This document shows, piece by piece, positions 1 to 5,776 of a stretch of DNA of 9,246 nucleotides. The stretch comes from UBA4656 sp002405525 (GTDB taxonomy: Bacteria > Pseudomonadota > Gammaproteobacteria > Xanthomonadales > Ahniellaceae), in the NCBI GenBank assembly GCA_036723735.1, contig DAIMGT010000097.1, positions 1 to 9,246 of the forward strand, in the 5' to 3' direction. The position numbers and the translations under genes are program-made. The notes below the pieces were generated by a model. The model was given only the letters and a program-made list of their open reading frames with translations, ran no database searches and was not told where the DNA came from. How positions within the stretch are numbered: the first letter of the stretch is position 1; each line of letters starts with the position of its first letter.

Positions 1-123
1 CTGCGCTTCACGAAAGACTGAGGATCGGGCGGTGAAAAACAGGGGAAACGTCAGGCGGAAGGGGCTATTCTCAACAGGCTGTGAGGTAAGCTGTGGGCAC
101 GGGGAACACGATTTCTTTCATCC

Positions 124-129
124 AGGGAG
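124..129 (+). promoter_or_regulatory. Shine-Dalgarno for the lipoprotein gene
   Basis: AGGGAG lies 6 bases before the ATG at 136. It fixes the start, and the resulting N-terminus is a clean lipoprotein signal. I see no convincing -35/-10 pair in positions 1-120. Confidence 0.6.
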
Positions 130-135
130 TTTTTC

Positions 136-1791
136 ATGCGATTGATCGGCGCCTTTCTCCTGAGCTTGCTCCTGGCCGGTTGCGCGACCGCCCCGTCGGT
201 GTCGCTGGAAAGCCCCGACGCCAAGGTCCCCGCGAATGCAGGACTGGTGGCGGTGCAGGTCGTCAGCAACAGTGAGCGCCTCTCCGACATGCTGTGGAAC
301 TGGACCGCGATCTTCCTGGTCGAGCAGCGCCCCGGCGCCGAGCCCTTGTACCTGGAAGCGCTCGACAGCCCGGACCTCGGTACCGACGTCTTCGTCGGCG
401 CACTCCCGCCCGGGCGGTACCGACTGGTCGTGCTTCAGTCCTTCCTCAATACCGGGGACTTCACCTATCGCCTTCGCGCGGAAATCCCGGGTTTCTTGGG
501 CACGTTCAATGTCGAGACCGGCCGGCTGACCAATCTGGGCACATTGGTCGCACAGCCACTGGAGTCGGTCCAGACCGAAACCGGCGTGAGCCGGCGGTAC
601 GTGGTGACGCGCTCCGACAAGCGCGCGGAGTTCGCGTCCTTCATCCGCGATCGACTGCCGCAGCGGATGGGCATGCTGACATCCGACCAGGAACTGGGCT
701 GGAACCCCGATGCGTTCGACGCCGTGCGCGACGCCATCATGGACAAGATTCGCGAGCACGGCCTTCCGCGTGATGCGATCACCGTGGGTGCCACGGGCGA
801 ACTGCTCAGCTTCGGCCGCCTCGGCCAGGTCTACCGGCGCAGCACCAGCGGCGAGTGGTCCCGGCACTCCCTGCCGGGCGATCACGAGATCTACAGCGGC
901 ACGCGGCGCAGCGATGGCAGCGTCGCGCTGGGCGGGCAGGGCGGCGTGGTCTATATCTCGCAACCGCCGTTCACCGCCTTCGACGCGCGCCGACTGCCGG
1001 ACGCCGCCGGGTCGGTGTTCGAGCTGCTGGAAGCCGAACCGGGCACCCTGGTCGGCTTCGTGCTGCGTCGCGACCAATTGCGCATCTACGCGTCAGGCGA
1101 CGACGGCCTGACCTGGAATCAGGAACACAGTCTTCCCCGCGAGAAGCCCGGCTTCTTCTTCAGCGTGAGCTTCCCCTACGTCCTGCGTGAAGCGGACGGA
1201 ACGCTGGTCGTGCTCATGGACGGCAAGCAGCTGCGTCGCGCTCCAGGGCAGTCGCGATGGGTCGAGGGCGAGGGCGTGGAGTTCACGCGCCTGGTCCGCC
1301 AGGCGAACGGCATCGTCGTCGGCGTGCCCTACGACGCCTGGTCCGGCGAGGAGTCACCGCAGCTCTCGACGGATGGCGGGCGGACCTGGAAACGCACGGC
1401 GATCCCGACACGCACGCTCTCGCCGGCGCGCGGCACGCCGTACGTGTTCGAGGACCTGCGCTTCCTCGCCCCCGGCGCCGCGGCCTCGTTCAGCCTGTTC
1501 GGCGGCTGGAAGCAGCACGAGACGGTCGCGCTGCAGATCAGCAGCGACAACGGCAGGACGTTCACGGATCACGGCAAATTGCCGATGGGCTGCGATCGCC
1601 TGCGCGGCAACATCTCCAGCGACACGCTGATCTTCGCCCTCTGCGCCGACGGCCGCATGTTGTCCAGCACGGATGGCGGCAGACGCTTCGACGTGGAGTT
1701 CGATCCCACCATCACCAGCAGCGACATCGACGCGGTGCTGCAGAACTTCCTGCCCGATCGAACGTCCCCGACGACGCCCAGCCCGCCCTGA
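136..1791 (+). CDS. Lipoprotein with Asp-box (BNR/sialidase-like) beta-propeller repeats
   Basis: This is a 551-aa protein. It opens with a lipoprotein signal peptide: hydrophobic residues 3-14, then lipobox LLAGC with Cys16 as the lipidation site. Ala follows the Cys, which favours outer-membrane sorting over inner-membrane retention. The second half holds four Asp-box motifs (S-x-D-x-G-x-T/R-W/F): SGDDGLTW at 320-327, STDGGRTW at 411-418, SSDNGRTF at 469-476 and STDGGRRF at 511-518. Such motifs mark beta-propeller blades in sialidases, VPS10-type and photosystem-assembly-like proteins. No sialidase catalytic Arg triad or FRIP motif was recognised, so this is probably a structural or binding propeller and not an enzyme. 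Residues 17-200 look like a separate N-terminal domain that I cannot name. The ATG is supported by AGGGAG at 124-129. The next gene lies 264 bp away, so it is probably a separate transcription unit. The reading frame is secure; the specific role is unknown. Confidence 0.9.
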   Translation: MRLIGAFLLSLLLAGCATAPSVSLESPDAKVPANAGLVAVQVVSNSERLSDMLWNWTAIFLVEQRPGAEPLYLEALDSPDLGTDVFVGALPPGRYRLVVLQSFLNTGDFTYRLRAEIPGFLGTFNVETGRLTNLGTLVAQPLESVQTETGVSRRYVVTRSDKRAEFASFIRDRLPQRMGMLTSDQELGWNPDAFDAVRDAIMDKIREHGLPRDAITVGATGELLSFGRLGQVYRRSTSGEWSRHSLPGDHEIYSGTRRSDGSVALGGQGGVVYISQPPFTAFDARRLPDAAGSVFELLEAEPGTLVGFVLRRDQLRIYASGDDGLTWNQEHSLPREKPGFFFSVSFPYVLREADGTLVVLMDGKQLRRAPGQSRWVEGEGVEFTRLVRQANGIVVGVPYDAWSGEESPQLSTDGGRTWKRTAIPTRTLSPARGTPYVFEDLRFLAPGAAASFSLFGGWKQHETVALQISSDNGRTFTDHGKLPMGCDRLRGNISSDTLIFALCADGRMLSSTDGGRRFDVEFDPTITSSDIDAVLQNFLPDRTSPTTPSPP

Positions 1792-1800
1792 CCACGCCGG

Positions 1801-1850
1801 CAAAGGGGTAATCCGGGACAGCCATCAAGGGGGTAATCCGGGACAGCCAT
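1801..1850. repeat. 25-bp tandem direct repeat, two copies
   Basis: 1801-1825 and 1826-1850 are the same 25 bases with a single difference (A at 1804, G at 1829). Each copy contains GGGGTAATCCGGGAC followed by AGCCAT. The sub-motif ATCCGGGAC recurs at 1878-1886, and its reverse complement is at 1918-1926. It lies 10-60 bp after the lipoprotein stop codon and about 205 bp upstream of the sigma-factor start. It could be an operator pair, or a remnant of a mobile-element end; the sequence alone does not decide. Confidence 0.8.
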
Positions 1851-1877
1851 GGTCTGCAGCCGCTCAGTCGGGCGGCG

Positions 1878-1926
1878 ATCCGGGACGGGCCGCCATTCCA
1901 ACGATCGAATCACGACAGTCCCGGAT
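1878..1926. repeat. 9-bp inverted repeat ATCCGGGAC / GTCCCGGAT
   Basis: ATCCGGGAC at 1878-1886 and GTCCCGGAT at 1918-1926 are exact reverse complements separated by 31 bases. The same 9-mer is the heart of the tandem repeat at 1801-1850, giving four occurrences in about 115 bp. The arms are too far apart for a simple terminator, but they fit a looped or dimer-bound operator. Confidence 0.55.
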
Positions 1927-2055
1927 GGTCGGGATGGTGCAAGCTGAGGACAGCGCGGGGTTGGCGCTTGCCTCTTGCCGACCGTGCTGTGCGCTGCGGC
2001 AGTTGCCGTTGCTATCCTTGGCCCTGTCGTCCTCGCAGCCTGGAATCGCAGAACA

Positions 2056-2616
2056 GTGAACGATGTGCCGCTCGGGTCGGGCATGGATGCGCTGCTGGCG
2101 CGATGGGCAGACTGCGACGCCGACCAGCAGGCGCGGGTCATCGAGCAGGTCTATGCGGGGCTGCGCAAGCTCGCCGCGCAGAAGCTGCGCAACGAGCGTG
2201 ACGATCACACGCTGCGCCCTACCGATCTCGCCAACGAAGCCTACCTGCGCCTGCGCGAATGCGCAGGGCCCTTCAACGATCGCGCACACATGTTGGCCAT
2301 CGCCGCCCTGCTGATGCGCCGTATCCTGCTCGACCATGCGCGCGCTCGGCTGGCGGGTAAGCGCAATGGCGTTCAAGTGACGCTCGACACGCAGTCCGGC
2401 GATGGCGAGCCCGACGCCAGCGACCTGATCGCCCTGGACGCGGCACTCGGGGCGCTGCGCGCGCAGAGCGGCCGTCAGGCGCAAGTGCTGGAGCTGACGG
2501 TGTTCGGCGGCCTTACCCAGCCGGAGATCGCGGACCTGCTCGGCGTGTCGCTGGGTACGATCGAGCGCGATCTGCGGCTGGGCCGGGCCTGGTTGAAGCG
2601 TGCACTGGCATGCTGA
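2056..2616 (+). CDS. ECF-like RNA polymerase sigma factor (Sigma70_ECF / ECF43-like) paired with a Ser/Thr kinase
   Basis: This 186-aa protein (from the GTG at 2056) has the two-domain ECF layout. Region 2 spans about residues 12-103, with LRPTDLANEAYLRL at 53-66 and MRRILLDHARARLAGKR at 87-103. Both are hallmarks of the PF07638 / TIGR02999 type of sigma factor. Region 4 spans about 127-184, with a helix-turn-helix at 154-175 (TQPEIADLLGVSLGTIERDL). The acidic patch of classical ECF region 2.2 (D-x-E-D) is replaced by RPTD, leaving Thr56 where an acid normally sits. Start choice: the frame is open back to a TTG at 1975, but that adds a hydrophobic stretch foreign to sigma factors. GTG 2056 and ATG 2083 are both plausible, and the Shine-Dalgarno is weak for each. 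The last 7 bp overlap the kinase gene, implying coupled translation and a shared function. No anti-sigma gene is adjacent. Confidence 0.88.
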   Translation: MNDVPLGSGMDALLARWADCDADQQARVIEQVYAGLRKLAAQKLRNERDDHTLRPTDLANEAYLRLRECAGPFNDRAHMLAIAALLMRRILLDHARARLAGKRNGVQVTLDTQSGDGEPDASDLIALDAALGALRAQSGRQAQVLELTVFGGLTQPEIADLLGVSLGTIERDLRLGRAWLKRALAC

Positions 2617-5312
2617 GCAGCGAGCGCTGGGCGCAGGTCGAGGCATTGTTCCATGCCGCACTCGCGCTCGAAGACGCTGCTGCGCGGGCGGCCCTGCTGG
2701 ATGCTTGCGCGGATCCCGAGGTGCGTGCCGAAGCGCTGAGCCTGCTGCAAGCCGATGCGGCCGACTCGCGTGCTCTGGACGCGCCGGTGCATGTCGCGCG
2801 CGACCTTGATCATCGACCGGTCGATGCGGTTGCGGACCCGACCGGCCGCCGGATCGGCCCGTGGCAACTGGGCGAGGAGATCGGCCGCGGGGGCATGGGC
2901 GTGGTGTACGTCGCCGATCGCGTGGATGGCGCATTCGCACAACGCGTGGCGGTTAAACTGCTGCGCGGCTTTCCCGATCCCGACCGGCTGCAGCGCTTCG
3001 CCCGCGAGCGTCGCCTGCTGGCGCGTCTGGAGCATCCGCACATCGCTCGCCTGCTGGATGGTGGAAGCACTGCCGAAGGCCAGCCGTGGCTGGCCATGGC
3101 CCTGGTCGACGGCGTCGACCTGACGCGTTGGTGTGCGCAGAAGCAGCCCGGCGCGCCGCAGCGCGTGGCGCTGTGGTTGCAGATCGCCGACGCGGTAGCC
3201 CATGCGCACGGCCAACTGGTGCTGCACCGCGACCTCAAGCCCGGCAACATCCTCGTCGACAAGGACGGCCACGCGCGTCTGGTCGACTTCGGCATCGCCG
3301 CATGGATGGGCGAGGGCGACGACGCCCAGACGCAGGGCCTGCGCTACCTCACGCCCGGTTATGCCAGCCCCGAGCAACTGCGCGGCGAGGCCATCGGCGT
3401 GAGCACCGACGTCTACAGCCTGGGCGTGATCCTCGGCGAGCTGGTGAACGCTCCACCGGCGCACTGGCGCCATGACCTGCAGGCGATCGTCGCGCGTGCC
3501 ACGCGCGAGGAGCCCGCCATGCGCTACCTCAGCGTGGCCGACTTCGCCGCCGACGTGCAGCGCATGCGCGACGGCGCGCCGGTGTTGGCCCGCGCGGGCG
3601 GGCGCCGCTATCGCCTGAACAAGTTCGTCCGCCGACACCCGCTGGCATTGAGCGCCGGCCTGCTGGCGTGCGTCGCCCTGGGTCTGTTCACCTGGGGCCT
3701 CATGCGCGAGCGCGATCGCGCGCTGGCCGCCGAAGCGCGCGCTGAACGCGAGGCCGGTACGGCGGAGCGCACCGCCGACCTGCTGGTGGGATTGTTCCGC
3801 AGCGCCGACCCATTCGCGCCGCCGCGCGCCGCAGTCACCGTGCGCGAAGTGCTGGACGCCGGCCTCGCATCACTGGCCAGCCAGCCCCACCAGGACCCGG
3901 CGATCACCGCGCGACTGTTCGACACGGCGGCGGCGATCTATCGCAACCTCGGCCTGCCGCAGCAGGCGGTCGACGCATGGACCCGGGCGGAGCGGCTGCA
4001 TGCCGACAGCGGCGAGCAAGCCGCCGCCGCCAGCAGCGCGGTCGAGCTGGCCCTGCTGCATGCCGAGGCACGCGAAGTGGATCGCGCGCTGGCGGCGGTG
4101 CAGCGCGCAGTGGCGCACGCACCGGCCGACGCCACGGCTCAGCTGGCATTGCAACTCAAGCTGGCCGATGGTGCCGCGCTGGAGGCCGCCGGACGCAGCG
4201 CGGAGTCCGAAGCGCGCCTGCAGGAAGCACTCACCATCGCCCGCTCGCTGCCTGCACAGGACCCGGACTGGGAGACGCGCGTGCTGCAGCGCCTCGGCGA
4301 GATCCGTTGGCTGCAGGCCCGCTACGCAGAGTCCGAGCGCGACTTCCGCGCGGCACGCGAGCGCGTGATCGCGCAGTTGGGCGAACGCTCGCCGGCACTG
4401 CGCATGATCGATGCCGGCATCGCGCGCGCGCTGCGCGATCAGGGTCGTGCCGATGATGCGGTCGACGCGTATCGCACGCTGCTGGATGGTCTGCCGGTGG
4501 ACGCCCGGCGCAGCGCGGCCGCGGTTACCTTGTGGGCCGACTTCGGCGCCACGCTGCACGACCTCGGTCGTTACGACGAGTCGCTGGCCGCCTACACCGC
4601 GCAGCGTGACGCGGCCGAGGCCGTGTACGGCCGCGAGAGCCCGCAGTACGCCATGGCCATCAACAACATCGGCACCCTGGCGGTCGACCGGGGCAATCCG
4701 CCCGCGGCCCTTCCGCTGCTGCGCGAATCCTTGCGCCTGCGGCTGCGCGAGCAACCCGTCGAAAGCCTGCCGGTGGCGCGCATGCAGGGCAATCTGGGCG
4801 ATCTGCTGACCCGACTGGGCGCGCTCGACGAGGCGCTGGCAATGCTCGACGTGGCCCTGCAGACACGCCTGAAGCTGCTCGGCCCCGTGCATTTCGAAAC
4901 CGTGGTCTCGCGGGTTTTCCTCGGCACGAACGCGCTGGCGCGCGGCGATTTCGCGGGCGCGCACGCCCAGCTCCAGGCGATCGCCGACAGTGGCTTCGTC
5001 GCCGAGCGTTTCGATCGGATGATGCTGCTGCGCCTGCAGGGGCGGCTCGCGCTGGCGGAGGGCCGGCCCGAGGTGGCCGTGCAGACCTTCGGCGAGGCGA
5101 GGCGCTTTCTGGCCGGTGAGCTGGGCGACACCCATCCCGACGTGGCGAAGCTCGACTTCCTGCTCGCGCGTGCTTTCGACGCCGCCGGCGATGCCGCATC
5201 CGCGCGTGCGCGGGTGACACAGGCCCAGGCCGTGCTGCACCGAGCCTGGGCGCCGGGTGTGCCGATGCGCGACGAGTTGGATGCGTTCGCGGCGCGGCTG
5301 CGCCCACGCTGA
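2610..5312 (+). CDS. Transmembrane Hanks-type Ser/Thr protein kinase with C-terminal TPR domain
   Basis: This is a 900-aa protein. The kinase domain runs about 82-322 and keeps the key elements: Gly-rich loop GRGGMGVV (92-99), ATP-binding Lys116 in VAVKLL, candidate helix-C Glu133, catalytic loop HRDLKPGN (206-213), DFG (226-228) and YASPEQ (251-256) in place of APE. It should therefore be active. Basic residues at 331-342 precede one membrane segment (about 344-365). After it come at least eight TPR-like helical pairs, roughly 430-880; examples are LFDTAAAIYRNLGLPQQAVDAW, split around 436-457, and NNIGTLAVDRGNPPAALPLL at 685-704. With the kinase in the cytoplasm, the TPR half would be periplasmic, fit to sense a partner or signal. 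ATG 2610 lies inside the sigma-factor tail (ATGCTGA), so translation is coupled. The likely substrate is that sigma factor, by analogy with PknS and PknT. The 80 N-terminal residues before the kinase are also common in such kinases. Confidence 0.92.
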   Translation: MLSSERWAQVEALFHAALALEDAAARAALLDACADPEVRAEALSLLQADAADSRALDAPVHVARDLDHRPVDAVADPTGRRIGPWQLGEEIGRGGMGVVYVADRVDGAFAQRVAVKLLRGFPDPDRLQRFARERRLLARLEHPHIARLLDGGSTAEGQPWLAMALVDGVDLTRWCAQKQPGAPQRVALWLQIADAVAHAHGQLVLHRDLKPGNILVDKDGHARLVDFGIAAWMGEGDDAQTQGLRYLTPGYASPEQLRGEAIGVSTDVYSLGVILGELVNAPPAHWRHDLQAIVARATREEPAMRYLSVADFAADVQRMRDGAPVLARAGGRRYRLNKFVRRHPLALSAGLLACVALGLFTWGLMRERDRALAAEARAEREAGTAERTADLLVGLFRSADPFAPPRAAVTVREVLDAGLASLASQPHQDPAITARLFDTAAAIYRNLGLPQQAVDAWTRAERLHADSGEQAAAASSAVELALLHAEAREVDRALAAVQRAVAHAPADATAQLALQLKLADGAALEAAGRSAESEARLQEALTIARSLPAQDPDWETRVLQRLGEIRWLQARYAESERDFRAARERVIAQLGERSPALRMIDAGIARALRDQGRADDAVDAYRTLLDGLPVDARRSAAAVTLWADFGATLHDLGRYDESLAAYTAQRDAAEAVYGRESPQYAMAINNIGTLAVDRGNPPAALPLLRESLRLRLREQPVESLPVARMQGNLGDLLTRLGALDEALAMLDVALQTRLKLLGPVHFETVVSRVFLGTNALARGDFAGAHAQLQAIADSGFVAERFDRMMLLRLQGRLALAEGRPEVAVQTFGEARRFLAGELGDTHPDVAKLDFLLARAFDAAGDAASARARVTQAQAVLHRAWAPGVPMRDELDAFAARLRPR

Positions 5313-5364
5313 CCGCTGCACGCCGGTCCGGTCGAGGGCCGGGATGGGGTTCCGGCAATCCGCG

Positions 5365-5636
5365 TTCAGGAACCTCTGAACAAGTCTCCACCCCCGCGCC
5401 GGAGGTTGTGCGGCTCGCCAGCAAGGCGCGCGTCGCAGGGCGTGGTGGTTCCACGGCCAAGACGCGCAACGCGGCTGGCGGGCCGCACAATCCCGGCCCG
5501 GAGGGTTGCTTCCGTGCGCGCCCGCGCCCGCGTTGGACGCCTTGCGCGTGGAACCACCACGCCCTGCGGCGTCCGCCTTGTCGCGAGCGCGCACGGAAGC
5601 AACGCGGGGGTGGGGACTTGTTCAGAGGTTCCTTAA
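5365..5636 (+). mobile_element. Element A: 272-bp palindromic MITE-like element, forward copy
   Basis: The ends form a 34-bp inverted repeat (5365-5398 with 5603-5636, 32 of 34 matching) containing GGAACCTCTGAACAAGTC. Inside are two hairpins. Hairpin 1 has arms 5405-5422 and 5474-5491 (16/18), with an inner stem GCGCGTC/GACGCGC (5428-5434, 5461-5467). Hairpin 2 has arms 5505-5521 and 5587-5603 (17/17), with an inner stem GGACGCC/GGCGTCC (5535-5541, 5568-5574). Each hairpin loop holds one copy of a 21-bp core, in opposite orientations and perfectly complementary (5435-5455, 5547-5567). The right end is followed by, or includes, TTAA; the left has TTCA. There is no transposase inside, so it would be non-autonomous. 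A second copy, reversed, sits at 8711-9033. It lies 52 bp after the kinase stop. An open frame runs through it into the next gene but is not a credible coding extension. Confidence 0.8.
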
Positions 5637-5762
5637 GGGATTGCCCGCCTTGCCGCGCCTATCAAGACCGGAAGCCGTTACGCGACCCTTCCAGGTCGCA
5701 GGGACGGCGGTCGGCACGGCATCCACGGGTGCTTTGCGACTCCATTCCACCCGTCCGGCGCC

Positions 5763-5768
5763 GAGGAG
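5763..5768 (+). promoter_or_regulatory. Shine-Dalgarno deciding the start of the repeat protein
   Basis: GAGGAG lies 8 bases before the ATG at 5777. The in-frame ATG at 5825 would give a more textbook signal peptide but has no ribosome binding site. The open frame upstream of 5777 runs back into element A. I therefore place the start at 5777. In the 140 bp between element A and this gene there is also a small perfect hairpin, GCGACC/GGTCGC (5682-5687, 5694-5699), and no clear -35/-10 pair. Confidence 0.7.
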
Positions 5769-5776
5769 CACATCAC

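Larger units (their letters stand above)
1792..2055. other. Gene-free leader between the lipoprotein gene and the sigma-factor gene
   Basis: No convincing gene lies in these 264 bases. The stretch contains a 25-bp direct repeat (1801-1850) and a family of ATCCGGGAC motifs (1811, 1836, 1878 and inverted at 1918-1926). It also has a possible weak stem GGCGG/CCGCC (1871-1875 with 1890-1894). No U-tract terminator follows the lipoprotein gene. The position just upstream of a regulatory operon makes it the likely promoter and control region of the sigma/kinase unit, which is inference. Confidence 0.5.

Noticed and set aside
1..21. Possible last six codons and stop (TGA at 19-21) of an upstream gene.
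   Set aside because: Six codons are too few to tell a gene end from chance.
1975..2055. Longer sigma factor starting at TTG 1975.
   Set aside because: It would add a hydrophobic stretch not found in cytoplasmic sigma factors and uses a rare start; GTG 2056 gives the usual family length.
3870..5594. A 574-codon minus-strand frame, and similar antisense frames at 118-1077, 1864-2940 and 2475-3638.
   Set aside because: They are shadows of clear + strand genes in GC-rich DNA. No recognisable domain and no ribosome binding site supports them.
5365..5636. Cloverleaf-like fold considered as a tRNA or other known structural RNA.
   Set aside because: It is far too long, there is no T-loop or CCA, and a second inverted copy with terminal repeats fits a mobile palindromic element better.
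5408..5776. The frame of the repeat protein stays open upstream to 5408, giving a 1017-aa version.
   Set aside because: The extension lies mostly inside palindromic element A, has no ribosome binding site, and would bury the signal peptide. GAGGAG before ATG 5777 gives a proper start.
5637..5776. Possible sigma-70 promoter (TTGCCC at 5641 and TATCAA at 5660) before the repeat-protein gene.
   Set aside because: The spacer would be only 13 bases and both boxes are poor matches.
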